Shown: in pieces, positions 34,471 through 43,635 of the stretch
Numbering within the stretch: position 1 is the first letter of the stretch
How the letters are laid out: each line of letters opens with the position of its first letter
Origin: Chelatococcus asaccharovorans
GTDB lineage: Bacteria > Pseudomonadota > Alphaproteobacteria > Rhizobiales > Beijerinckiaceae
Length of the DNA stretch: 64,000 nucleotides
Direction of reading: 5' to 3'
NCBI RefSeq assembly: GCF_003201475.1
Contig: NZ_QJJK01000021.1
Coordinates: 20,778 to 84,777 of the forward strand
Program-made: the position numbers and the translations under genes
Notes under the pieces: generated by a model
The model's input: only the letters and a program-made list of their open reading frames with translations
Database searches by the model: none
Told to the model about the DNA's origin: nothing

Positions 34471-34932
34471 ATGAACAAGTATCTCGCCCTCGCCGCCTTC
34501 ATCCTGCTCGCCTCGACCGGTGCGCAGGCGCAGGAGAGCCAGCAGAAGATCGCCGTCAAGAACCGCCAGATGATCGTCGCCATCACCAGCGGAAAGCTGG
34601 AGGACGAGATCGTCGGCAAGCCGGAGATCTTCCAGCGGAGCAACATCGCCTACGCCATCGGCATGACGCGCAGCCTGCACCGCGCCTGCACCATCCTCTC
34701 GGACGAGGAGAACGCGCGGCTGGAGCGGCTCGAACGTTCTTACCGGACGCGGAAGGCGGACAACGAGCTGGCGGCGGCGGTGCAGGCCATGGTGCTAAGC
34801 GAACTCGACAACGGCGCCGCCGACACGACTGCCCTGCTCGGCCGCTACGATTGCGCCGCGCTGGAGCGCTTCAAGCTGACCGGACCGCTGCTCGCCTTCT
34901 GGAACAAATATCTCGCCAGGCTCACCGGCTGA
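34471..34932 (+). CDS. Exported helical hypothetical protein
   Basis: The product has 153 residues and a signal peptide (LALAAFILLASTGAQA). The mature protein is helical and charged (DEENARLERLERSYRTRK), with two cysteines (RACTIL, YDCAAL). It starts three bases after the previous stop. The overlapping frame from 34464 is rejected because the signal peptide lies in this frame. No family is recognised. Confidence 0.6.
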   Translation: MNKYLALAAFILLASTGAQAQESQQKIAVKNRQMIVAITSGKLEDEIVGKPEIFQRSNIAYAIGMTRSLHRACTILSDEENARLERLERSYRTRKADNELAAAVQAMVLSELDNGAADTTALLGRYDCAALERFKLTGPLLAFWNKYLARLTG

Positions 34933-34961
34933 GCCGCCCCACGCAGCAAGAGGAGGTTCCC

Positions 34962-35528
34962 ATGCTCTCTCGCATCCGTCTTCCCGTCGCGGCCGTGGTC
35001 ATGGCGCTGAGCACGCTCCCCGCCCTGGCCGCTTCGGTGCAGACCGTGCCCTCGCCGCGCCTCGAAGCCCAGCGCCAGGCCAACGCGCTGTTCGAGACGT
35101 TCCGGATCAAGTGCGGCACGGATCATGTCGTCGCGATCGACGTCACGCCGCCATCATCGGGCGGCTTCACCCAGACTTTGGGAGCGGCCCCGACCGGCCG
35201 CGCCCAGGGGCACACGATCTACGTTGCCTATGCCGACATGCATCTCGAAGGACGCGAGACAACGACCGATATCGACCGGCGCAACGGCATCGGCTGGCGT
35301 GGAAGCCTGGCCTACAGCGCCGCCGCGGCGCGCCAGATCTCGGTCGGCAGGGACGGCACCAAGGGCGTCTGGAGCCCGTGGCAGCCGGCGGGGCCGGTCT
35401 ACACGGTGACGCTTGAGTTCAAGGATGGAGGCTGGTCCAGCCGGGGGCAGGAGATGTCGCTGCTGGGGGCGCTGGGACGTTACGGCAAGATCCGGCGGCC
35501 GGCCTGCTCGGAGGTTCCGGCGGGCTGA
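34962..35528 (+). CDS. Exported hypothetical protein
   Basis: The product has 188 residues. The ATG at 34962 has an AGAGGAGG ribosome site and starts a signal peptide (LPVAAVVMALSTLPALAAS). The mature part holds a beta-rich domain with GHTIYVAYADMHLEG and VYTVTLEFKDGGW strands and two cysteines (IKCGTD, RPACSE). The frame continues upstream to 34464 without character, so the later start is preferred. No family is recognised. Confidence 0.65.
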   Translation: MLSRIRLPVAAVVMALSTLPALAASVQTVPSPRLEAQRQANALFETFRIKCGTDHVVAIDVTPPSSGGFTQTLGAAPTGRAQGHTIYVAYADMHLEGRETTTDIDRRNGIGWRGSLAYSAAAARQISVGRDGTKGVWSPWQPAGPVYTVTLEFKDGGWSSRGQEMSLLGALGRYGKIRRPACSEVPAG

Positions 35529-35666
35529 ATGACGAGAGGCGGCGGCGTTTGCGCTGCGAGGATCGGTCGCGGTCCCGCTTTCCGGCGGAGCCGACCATGG
35601 ACAATTTCGAAACCGAGGCGCGCGGAGTGCTGTCTTGCCCGGCGCCTGACGAATGCGGGGGAATAC

Positions 35667-36764
35667 ATGGACGAACCAAGCATCGCTTTCAGCGTCGAAG
35701 GCAAGACCTTTCGCAGCCCGATCGGTGTGTTTTCCATCCTGGGTATTTGCTCCCTCGCGGGCTCCATTCTCTGCCTGCTGCAGCTCGTGACCAGACCGGT
35801 GACACTGTCGAACGCCATCCCGCTGCTCTTCGGCGGTATCGGAGGGCTGGGCATGCTCGCGGCCGGCCTCGCCTTCACCGCGATGCATCTCAGCGCATGG
35901 TGGGCCGGGCGAGATCCCGATGCCGCCGCGCGTCGGATCACTCCGCTTGTCGTCACGCCCGGCGGGATCTTCATCGATCCCTATCCCTATGCCGGTCTCG
36001 CGTCTCTGGGGCGGCGGCGCCGCTTCGTTCCCTGGCGCGACGTCGCAGCGATCGGGCCGGTAGGCGGGACAGGCCTGTTTCCTGTCACGGTGGCGGAGAA
36101 GGACGGAGCTCAGAAGACCGTCTATGAAATCCCCGAGCAGGCGCGCGGCGAGTCGGGCGAGCTTGCGCACGCCACAACCCTCGCTGCCCGGGAACGCTAT
36201 CTGGCCGGATTTTCGTCGGCCGCCCAGGCAGCCACAGGGACGTTCTTCGTTCCGGTCGTCAGAACAGCGCCGTCGATCTGGCGTGCGCTCGGCGGCTCGG
36301 TGCTGCTCGCGGGCGCTGCCGTCTTCATCCTTCTGTTGGCCGCCACGGCAGCGACGGTGAAGGGAGTTGATCTGAACGTCGGGGCGTTCCTCGGACTGCT
36401 CGGCTGGAGCATCTTCATCGCTTGCACCGCCTTGGCGATCGTCTTCGCCGCCATCAGGGGGTGGCAGGCTCGTGGCCGGGCAATTTCGTGGCCGGTCGCG
36501 ACGATCGAGGCGGACGGCTTCACCACCACCGCCCTGCCGAATGCGGCAGGCGATCTCTTCGGCGATCTCGATGGCCGCAGCCGCCGCGTCGCCTGGCCGG
36601 AGGTTCGGCGCATCGAGCCACCGGTCGCCGGCGAAGACGCGTTCAGGGTCGATATTGGTGAGCGGAACCTGTTGTGTTTGCCGGCGTCGGCAAAGTCCGG
36701 GGACGGTCGCACCCTTCATCCAGCCCTCGCCGATGCCTGGCAAGCGTGGCGCGGCGCGAAGTGA
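35667..36764 (+). CDS. Multi-pass membrane protein with PH-like segments
   Basis: The product has 365 residues from the ATG at 35667; the frame opens at 35529, but the start chosen has a GGGGG upstream. Two pairs of TM helices (residues 20-75 and 210-265) are each followed by a soluble region that resembles a bacterial PH-like beta domain (ITPLVVTPGGIFIDPY, FVPWRDVAAIGPV; VATIEADGFTTT, VAWPEVRRIEPP). The internal symmetry suggests two similar halves. The function is unknown. Confidence 0.6.
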   Translation: MDEPSIAFSVEGKTFRSPIGVFSILGICSLAGSILCLLQLVTRPVTLSNAIPLLFGGIGGLGMLAAGLAFTAMHLSAWWAGRDPDAAARRITPLVVTPGGIFIDPYPYAGLASLGRRRRFVPWRDVAAIGPVGGTGLFPVTVAEKDGAQKTVYEIPEQARGESGELAHATTLAARERYLAGFSSAAQAATGTFFVPVVRTAPSIWRALGGSVLLAGAAVFILLLAATAATVKGVDLNVGAFLGLLGWSIFIACTALAIVFAAIRGWQARGRAISWPVATIEADGFTTTALPNAAGDLFGDLDGRSRRVAWPEVRRIEPPVAGEDAFRVDIGERNLLCLPASAKSGDGRTLHPALADAWQAWRGAK

Positions 36765-36965
36765 GATGAAAAGCGACCGCCGTTTCTACAGCAATTCCAC
36801 GGGCGCTCCCGGCGTGACGGGCGGCCACTTAAGATCGAAGATGTGGAACATCGCCGTCTGTACGGCAGCTGATCGAAGCATTGATCTCTTGGTTCAATCG
36901 AGCGACCGGCGCGCAATGAAGCTGGATTTGGGCATCCACCAGTTAACAACAAAGGGCTGACTGCC

Positions 36966-38171
36966 ATGAAGAAAACATTGCCGACTGCCGCCCTGATTGC
37001 GGCGCTTATCGTTGTCGCCTTCCCCGCCGCTTCGGCGTCCGCAGATGACACGGGCTCGTCCGAACTGCAGACGCAGGCAACCGTCGCCTTGACGCCCGAA
37101 CAACGCGTCCGCCGTATCTTCGCCTCGCTCGATACGTTCCACGACCTTCAGCCGACCTGGCGGCAGGCGAAGATGCCCGCAGCGGCGTGGGCGAAAAAAC
37201 AGTTCGACAAAAGGGCTTCCGCAGCGATCGACGCCATGCCCGACCCACTTAACTACACCGGCGGCCTCATGCTCTATCTCGGCGGCATCGCGGCCGTAAA
37301 CCGCGGCGATCTCGATCGCGCTGCCCTTTCATTCGAGGCCGGCTATGCGCTCGGCTGCCTCGTTTGCGGCGCCGCGCTTGCGACGGTGCTCGATCTCGAT
37401 CCCAGTCGGCTCAAGCCGGAGCCCGCACTCGCACAGGACTGGAATGACCTCGCCGCGCATGCCGGCGTCTCCTCGGCGGCGGGGGCTCTCCTGGACGTGC
37501 AGCCGCGAACCTATGAGCGGCTCATCTCGGGTAATGGCGCGACATTGCCGACGACCACCGGCAGCAAGAATGCCGCGGCGATCTACGCCAGAGCCTATTC
37601 TCTCGGCGATGGGCGTGCCCTGTCGATCGTCGATCGAGCCAAGGCCGGCGAGACCAGAGCCACGGCCATTCTCCAAAAGGCGGGTGTTGACCTCGCTGCG
37701 CTGCCCGAGACGACGAGCAGCATAGTCAACCGCCTCAGTGCGTCGCCACCGATCGGGACGCCCGCACAACGCTCGCAGGATATCGAAACGCTGACAGTCC
37801 GTGCGGAAGGCGGCGACGCGACGGCGCTGCTCGCCTTCGGCACCAGACGCTTTGCGGACGCTGCGATTGCTTTCAGCACCAAGGACAGCAGCGATTTCCT
37901 GATCGAGGCAGCGGTGCGCGGCAACCCGATGTCGATGGCCGCTTTCGCGGACTCTGTCCTTCAGGGCGGTGAGAGCTCCGGCTATCGCAACGAGGACGCT
38001 GCCATCTTCGCCTTTGCTGCTTGGGTGATCACTCCCGCCGGTGATCCTGCCGAGTCCCTCTTCAGGGGTGTTCTGGACGGGCTGACGGGAAAGCTGGATC
38101 CGAAGATACGCAAGGCATTCGAGGCCTGGTTCCGGGAGCAGGCCAAGGCTCTCGACCACAGCTACCCGTAG
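36966..38171 (+). CDS. Exported Sel1/TPR-like protein
   Basis: The product has 401 residues. A signal peptide (AALIAALIVVAFPAASASA) precedes an all-helical domain with loosely Sel1-like units (AIYARAYSLGDGRALS, then ALLAFGTRRFADAAIA and AVRGNPMSMAAFADS). It faces the PDZ-containing zinc-ribbon gene tail to tail, eight bases apart, and that protein carries similar units. A periplasmic scaffold role is plausible. Confidence 0.6.
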   Translation: MKKTLPTAALIAALIVVAFPAASASADDTGSSELQTQATVALTPEQRVRRIFASLDTFHDLQPTWRQAKMPAAAWAKKQFDKRASAAIDAMPDPLNYTGGLMLYLGGIAAVNRGDLDRAALSFEAGYALGCLVCGAALATVLDLDPSRLKPEPALAQDWNDLAAHAGVSSAAGALLDVQPRTYERLISGNGATLPTTTGSKNAAAIYARAYSLGDGRALSIVDRAKAGETRATAILQKAGVDLAALPETTSSIVNRLSASPPIGTPAQRSQDIETLTVRAEGGDATALLAFGTRRFADAAIAFSTKDSSDFLIEAAVRGNPMSMAAFADSVLQGGESSGYRNEDAAIFAFAAWVITPAGDPAESLFRGVLDGLTGKLDPKIRKAFEAWFREQAKALDHSYP

Positions 38172-38179
38172 GCGCGCTA

Positions 38180-40615
38180 TCAGGGCGGCGGCGAGGCAGG
38201 CAGGCTGCCATTAATCATTCCCTCTGCCAGGAGAGCGCTGAGAAGCTGCATTGGTCCTGACGTAACCTTGCTGTCGGTTGCCTTCGTCTGACGCACATAG
38301 GTGACGACGGCGACAGTGCCCGGCAGATGAGCGTTGCACAACACATAGGGACGACTAACCATCATGAAGAAGCACCGTGTATAGAGCTGGAGATTGCCGC
38401 TGCCGCTCGGCAGAGGATACTTTCCAGATTCAACAGTGACGATGGTGGAATCAATTTTTGCCTGGGCCGGTACCGTATGATCATCCAATGCAATCAGGGC
38501 TCGTTGATAGCGCACGCTCGACGCGGATCTCGCGGCAGGGTCGGCAGTGGATTGCGCATAGCTCGCCGCCTGCTGCGCGGCTGCGGCGCTTGTGTAGCCA
38601 TCGACCAGCAGAATGGAGCGATCGGGCATCCAGGCCACCCAACGCCGGGCGAGATCCTCGGGCGGATCGCCGGGAAGCTGCACTTCGGTGAAACGCGGCG
38701 TGAGCCCGTCGCAGCAGCTGATGCGCAGATACGGCAGATCGTCGAGCACTGCGAGACTGGACCCCGGCCCCGTTTTCGCCTCGGCGGTGAGGCAACCACG
38801 ACTGCGCTTCTCAGCCAGCGACAGGGTGTCGGACCAGCAGACGGGGTCGGCCGACCCAGGCGCGACAGGCTTATTCCGTGCTTGAGCAGGCGGCGCAGGC
38901 TGGGCGGGCCCTGCCGGCGCGACCTGTACAGCTGCGGCAAGGATCTGCAGCGTCCGACGCTGCCCGTTACGGATGAAGTCTAAGACCGGCTTTCCGTTTG
39001 TGGTTTGCTCGACGAGTGTCGATAGATTGTCTGCGTTTTCAACCGGCTTGCCATTCACCGCCGTCACGATGTCTCCTACAAGCAGTCCTTGGGCTTCAGC
39101 TGCGCTGCCTCTGACAAAACGGCCGACCAGCGCGCCCTGCCCGGCGGTCAATCCGTTGTCGGACGCGAGCTTGGACGGCACGGGAAATGCGGCAATGCCG
39201 ATATCCAGCCGCTTGGCCGTTTTCGGCGCGGGGGCGGGCTCGATGATCGCGGCGCGCAACGGATCCAGAACCACGGCTACCGCGTCGCTTGTTGGCGGAC
39301 GCAGCGTCGCCATCGCTTCTGCATAACGCGCGACCGCTGGCGCCTCGTTGCTCGGGAGCGAGACATCGGGTGCGAGGCTCGCTGCGTGCAGGAACCAGAT
39401 GGCCGCCTCCACCGGGTTGACGTCGCCGCCGTTGGCCCCCAGGGCGAAATCTCCCGCCATGGCATCGATAAAACCTGGCTGCCGGTCCGAGGACGGCGTC
39501 AGCCGGGAAATGACCTCCCGCGCCAGCGCGGCATTGGGGCGTGCTGGCGTTGCTGGCACGCCGCTTTGCGGCAGATTGTTGAAGTCCACGAGCAAAGCCG
39601 CTGTGAAGCAGCCAGCCGCCTCAAGATCACCCTTGCTGCCCCGCGTCCCGGCTTCCGTGATGGCGGCGGTATCGCCATTGCGCACGCGGCCACAGAGCAC
39701 GTCGGTCGGTTCAGGAAGTGCTGAGGTGTCGAGCCCGGCGCCCGCGTCCTTCACGCTCGCGTTGGAGCGCTCGTAGAAGCGCCGGCGGACGGCGTCGGGA
39801 AGCGGAAATGCGGCGGGGTTGGCGCCGGCAAGCGCGACAGCCAGTCCATCGCCGGCGACGACGCCCCTGTCACCGGCCTCGCGTGCGAAGGCGAAAGCCC
39901 GCGCCGGGTCCGATATTTTGAGGATTTCTGCGATCTCGAGTGCCGCAGCGGGTGCCTCGCCAAGAACAAAGGCCTGTTCAAGCAGCTTGACCTTTGTTGT
40001 GGGTGTGGAAGTGCGGGATGCCTCCATGCGCAGATAGGTGCCCAAGGCATCCTTGCCGATGCCACCGATCTGCAGAAGGGTCTTTGCGCCGTCGGGAAGG
40101 TCGGCGGCAACAGGCGCGCGTCCGCCCGTCCAGGCTGAAAAGCCGGCAGGCAGCGGCGCCGCACGCAGCGCCTTCATTGCAGCCACCATTGCCTCAACAC
40201 GCCCCAGCGGCGTGGATGCTTGGGTGGGGACGACCACGGGAGCCGGGTTCGCCGGCGAAACAGGTACCGGGCGTGGGGTTGATTGCGGCGCGGGTGTTGC
40301 TTCAGACGGGGGAGCCGACCGGTCCGCGGAAGCTTGCTTCTGCAATTCGGGCGGCGCCGGTGGCACTGTTTTCGGCTGCAAAACGTAAACGATCGCTCCG
40401 AGCACGACGATGCCGGCGACTGTCCACACGAGCGGACTCTTTTGCCAGGGTGCGGGAGGCGGCGGAGCCTGCTCGCCGTGGACGCCGCCGCTTGCCGGCA
40501 TCTTGGCGGGCGTCACGCCGCCCTTGGCCTCCCGCGCAGCGCAGATCGGACAGACCTCGTTGGCGCTTGCATCGAAAGGATGCCCCTGGAGGCATCGAAC
40601 CATCCGCCGGCTCAT
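38180..40615 (-). CDS. Zinc-ribbon/TM protein with Sel1-like and PDZ domains
   Basis: The product has 811 residues. The N-terminal zinc ribbon has exactly the C-x3-H-x9-C-x2-C spacing (RCLQGHPFD ... CPIC) of the two proteins at 21-24 kb. A Pro-rich linker and one TM helix at about residues 60-80 (VWTVAGIVVLGAIVYVL) follow. The periplasmic part has Sel1-like units near residues 385-415 and a PDZ domain at about 475-555 (AEAQGLLVGDIVTAVNGKPV). A Cys-containing C-terminal domain ends the protein. It overlaps the coiled-coil gene by ATGA. It is the counterpart of the TPR proteins in the left block. Confidence 0.7.
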   Translation of the reverse strand: MSRRMVRCLQGHPFDASANEVCPICAAREAKGGVTPAKMPASGGVHGEQAPPPPAPWQKSPLVWTVAGIVVLGAIVYVLQPKTVPPAPPELQKQASADRSAPPSEATPAPQSTPRPVPVSPANPAPVVVPTQASTPLGRVEAMVAAMKALRAAPLPAGFSAWTGGRAPVAADLPDGAKTLLQIGGIGKDALGTYLRMEASRTSTPTTKVKLLEQAFVLGEAPAAALEIAEILKISDPARAFAFAREAGDRGVVAGDGLAVALAGANPAAFPLPDAVRRRFYERSNASVKDAGAGLDTSALPEPTDVLCGRVRNGDTAAITEAGTRGSKGDLEAAGCFTAALLVDFNNLPQSGVPATPARPNAALAREVISRLTPSSDRQPGFIDAMAGDFALGANGGDVNPVEAAIWFLHAASLAPDVSLPSNEAPAVARYAEAMATLRPPTSDAVAVVLDPLRAAIIEPAPAPKTAKRLDIGIAAFPVPSKLASDNGLTAGQGALVGRFVRGSAAEAQGLLVGDIVTAVNGKPVENADNLSTLVEQTTNGKPVLDFIRNGQRRTLQILAAAVQVAPAGPAQPAPPAQARNKPVAPGSADPVCWSDTLSLAEKRSRGCLTAEAKTGPGSSLAVLDDLPYLRISCCDGLTPRFTEVQLPGDPPEDLARRWVAWMPDRSILLVDGYTSAAAAQQAASYAQSTADPAARSASSVRYQRALIALDDHTVPAQAKIDSTIVTVESGKYPLPSGSGNLQLYTRCFFMMVSRPYVLCNAHLPGTVAVVTYVRQTKATDSKVTSGPMQLLSALLAEGMINGSLPASPPP

Positions 40616-42396
40616 CGGGGTGTGTTTCCTTTTGTGACCTTCATGGCATATATGTAGTCGTCCAGCTTGATCGCGCCGGACATCATGCGGCCGGCGACGA
40701 ATGAGGCAAATTCCGGCGGGAAGCCTTTATTGGTCATCTGCGCGATGATCTCGTTGCGGTTCAGGCCTGTCGGTACACTGGCCGCGGGGGGCGATGGCGG
40801 CATCTGCTTCACCAGCACGCTCCATCGCGCGGCCACGTCGGGTGTCATGAAACCGGTATCCGTCAGTGTCCTGAGAAGCGCGATCACGCGCCCAGGATTC
40901 TCCACGGAGGTCGGGCCAGAGGGCGAAGGTGCCGAGGCGGTTGTCTTCGCGACGCTCTGGATCCGTCTTTCGAATTCATCGGTACTCCACCATCCCTGAC
41001 TTGCGCGAGTCAGGAATTCGCGTTGAAGCGATAACGGAATGTCGGCATCTGCGAGTCTTTTTCTGGCTTCAGCGATAATATCAGCACCTGGAGCGGCCCC
41101 TGATGTCACCGAACCGGCGGGCGGCGCGATAGCGAGCGCAGCAAAGCGAGATAGCGAATTCTGCGTGAATTGGCCGGACAAAAATCCGGTTTTCAGATCG
41201 TCGACGATCTGATTGACCGCATTGGGATCCACCTGGATCCGGGGCGTTGGAGTCCTGGACAGGCGGTATTGATATATACCTTCGAGCAGTCCGAACACCG
41301 TCTTCCGGGCCTCCTGCGAATTAGGATCGCATGTCAGCGCCTTGCACGGAGCTTCCAATAGATTACGCTGAAACCACTGCGCTTCCGATGAAGAGGTGTT
41401 GACGGGCACAAGAGCGTCCTGCGTCACACGTACAGCCTTCCCGAAGGCAAAGGGATTTGTCGCACCGATTGATTGGTCGAGGTTCAAGTTTGTTTTGCCA
41501 TCGTAGATCGACAAGCGAACATGACAGGAGCTTTCCTCGATGCTTGGACCCTGAGTATTGGCCTGCTGCTCCATGGCGCGGTTGAGGTCGTTCAGATAGA
41601 TTGCATAGGTATCGCCGGGCAAGGCTCTGTGGGCGAGCCAGACTTGCGATACCTCTTCTCCATAAACAGGATCGGCGAGAAAGGTGAAATAGCTGTTCGT
41701 GCCCTCGGGAGTCGATGTAAACGACCTTCCGACCGGCGTGTACGCTGTCGAACCATCGACTGGTATCAAGGAAGTTGACTTCCCATCTCGCCCGTCTTGC
41801 CGTGCGACCGCCAACGCGATGATTTTATCACCACAATTTTGATACTGCATGTGGATGGAGAGTGCTCGGGCACCGGAAAGCTTATGCAGTTGATTCTTTA
41901 AAGCCTCGACCTCAGCGAGCTTGTCGGAGAGTTCTCCGGTGAGGCGTTCGATCGCTGCTTGCATGGCTGATGGATCGAATGCGCGTAAACGCGCTATCTC
42001 GGCCCGAAGCGATTGGCCTTCTGCCTCCAGCCGGGCACGATCACCCTCAATGCGCTTGAGCTGTGAGACGGATTGATCGAGCCGTGTTTGAAGACGCGCG
42101 ATGTCGCTCTCGGCTTGCGATAGCTTTGCGAGCGCCACGTCGATCTGGCGCTGGAGTTCCTCCAACTCCTCTTTGGTGAAGTCGCCTCTCTTCATGCGCT
42201 CGACCGCGCTGGCAAGATCCTGGCGGACCCCGCTAATAGATCGGTTGACGATTGCGGCGATCTGTTCAGCGGTGAAATCCGGGATATAGTATTGCATGGC
42301 AAATACCATGAGGATGAGGAAGGCGCCCATCGCCTTCGTCATCACCGCCATCAACGCCACTTCGCTGGTGTCGGACTGGTGCCTACGACGTTTCAT
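40612..42396 (-). CDS. One-TM coiled-coil protein, partner of a MotA/ExbB-like channel (copy B)
   Basis: The product has 594 residues. A short N-terminus (MKRRRHQSDTSEV) is followed by the TM helix LMAVMTKAMGAFLILMVFAM at residues 15-34, nearly identical in its first half to copy A. A coiled coil covers residues 60-190, then a beta-rich domain and a helical C-terminus (SHOCT-like turn in SQGWWSTDEFERRI). The Lys in the TM helix is conserved, and the Asp typical of MotB/ExbD is absent. It overlaps the channel gene upstream and the zinc-ribbon gene downstream by ATGA. Confidence 0.7.
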   Translation of the reverse strand: MKRRRHQSDTSEVALMAVMTKAMGAFLILMVFAMQYYIPDFTAEQIAAIVNRSISGVRQDLASAVERMKRGDFTKEELEELQRQIDVALAKLSQAESDIARLQTRLDQSVSQLKRIEGDRARLEAEGQSLRAEIARLRAFDPSAMQAAIERLTGELSDKLAEVEALKNQLHKLSGARALSIHMQYQNCGDKIIALAVARQDGRDGKSTSLIPVDGSTAYTPVGRSFTSTPEGTNSYFTFLADPVYGEEVSQVWLAHRALPGDTYAIYLNDLNRAMEQQANTQGPSIEESSCHVRLSIYDGKTNLNLDQSIGATNPFAFGKAVRVTQDALVPVNTSSSEAQWFQRNLLEAPCKALTCDPNSQEARKTVFGLLEGIYQYRLSRTPTPRIQVDPNAVNQIVDDLKTGFLSGQFTQNSLSRFAALAIAPPAGSVTSGAAPGADIIAEARKRLADADIPLSLQREFLTRASQGWWSTDEFERRIQSVAKTTASAPSPSGPTSVENPGRVIALLRTLTDTGFMTPDVAARWSVLVKQMPPSPPAASVPTGLNRNEIIAQMTNKGFPPEFASFVAGRMMSGAIKLDDYIYAMKVTKGNTPR

Positions 42397-43253
42397 GTCG
42401 CTCCGCCCGGTTTCTCCTGATCGATGTAGACGCGGTTGATCAGGTTGGCGAGGCAGTACTGACCGGCCGCGTTGAGGGCCAACTCCTCCTGTTCCTGCAC
42501 GCTGTGCTGCGCGAAGGCGAGCAATGCGCTGGCCAGGAGCGCGATTAACGTCGTGTAAAATGAGACAGACAAACCACCCACCACACGCCCGAGATCCATG
42601 TTCTTCGGGTCAATCAGGTGAAGCGCCAGTGACAGGCCGATCACGGTACCAAGAAAACCTATGGTCGGGATCAACCAAGCCATGTAGCGGAGCATTTGGT
42701 AGCGCAGTTCGACGCGGTCCCCCATCAAACTGAGAGCATTGGTCAGAAGCGTCATGGATTGATCGACCGACTTGCTCGCCTGAAGCTGCAGGATCGTCAT
42801 ATCCATGAGCGTCGGTAAGAAGCCGCTTTCTGCGTCATGGAGCGGGGCCACCCGGGCACGGATCGGCCCGAGTTCATGCAATTCCAGCATCGTTATGGAA
42901 TCTTCGGGCAGGAAACCGGCATTCAGAAAGGCGTATTCCCGCTTCGTCATTCGCCATCTGACGTAGAGGTCAGCCAGGGACCAGGCGAGCAAGAGATATA
43001 TGATATTCTGAATTGTGAACGGGTATGGAAAGATGCTGTACTGTTGTCGATCAAGTAAAAGAGCGGAGCCAGGCGAATTATACGGCAGGACGAGAGTCAA
43101 TAACGTGATAACGATAGCCGCAAAAACTATCGCGGTCGTTCTTATGCGTCGGCGGGAAGGGATTGCGGGCCATGCTGGATTGGAAAGAGGGGGAAGCGGG
43201 TCAGGCGATATCTGCAATCCGGTGATCGGTGAAGGTGCATTTTCTGCCAACAA
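42393..43253 (-). CDS. MotA/TolQ/ExbB-family channel protein (copy B)
   Basis: The product has 286 residues from a TTG at 43253 with GGGAGA eight bases upstream. The frame is open to another TTG at 43412, but that leader is Arg/Cys-rich and unlike the paralog. TM helices lie near residues 42-60, 80-100, 190-210 and 230-255. The block WLIPTIGFLGTVIGLSLAL and SVSFYTTLIALLASALLA is the channel signature. YPFTIQN is shared with copy A. It is the first gene of the three-gene block with overlapping coding ends. Confidence 0.75.
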   Translation of the reverse strand: MLAENAPSPITGLQISPDPLPPLSNPAWPAIPSRRRIRTTAIVFAAIVITLLTLVLPYNSPGSALLLDRQQYSIFPYPFTIQNIIYLLLAWSLADLYVRWRMTKREYAFLNAGFLPEDSITMLELHELGPIRARVAPLHDAESGFLPTLMDMTILQLQASKSVDQSMTLLTNALSLMGDRVELRYQMLRYMAWLIPTIGFLGTVIGLSLALHLIDPKNMDLGRVVGGLSVSFYTTLIALLASALLAFAQHSVQEQEELALNAAGQYCLANLINRVYIDQEKPGGAT

Positions 43254-43635
43254 CGTCTGGTCTCCCGCTATTGCGATACCGCGAATTGAGTTCGCGTATC
43301 CTCGGCTCTGAAATTGTCTGACTCTCCAAATTTGATCGTCGCGACATCGTAATAACCGCCTCTCATTGCAGTTCGTCGTGCCGAGCGTTCTAAGTCGTTG
43401 GTTGGTTTGCAAGAGCAGAAGTGTTCAGAGCCACCGAGAACGGTAGCAATTTGTGCGGATCGGGTCTCTTCAACGATAAGAGGCATCGGGCTCTTTCCAC
43501 CAGTCGCTTGCATGGAGGGCCGCCGGCCAAGACCACTTCAATGGCCACCGAATTCCCCTGCCACTACAGAATCCACCCCTATTCTCGGTTTCCACTCGAC
43601 AATGGACAAATAGTTATTGGTCTTGGGCGCGGACC
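43254..43635. other. Intergenic stretch upstream of the copy B channel gene
   Basis: No gene is supported here on either strand if the channel gene starts at 43253. If it starts at 43412 the first part is coding. The promoter of the leftward channel operon should be here. Nothing else stands out. Confidence 0.3.

Noticed and set aside
34464..34961. Frame upstream of the exported protein at 34962
   Set aside because: It is the shadow of the gene at 34471-34932; the ribosome site and signal peptide at 34962 define the real start.
35154..36743. 529-codon minus-strand frame
   Set aside because: Complement of the membrane protein gene at 35667-36764; rich in Arg/Gly/Asp, typical of GC-driven shadow frames.
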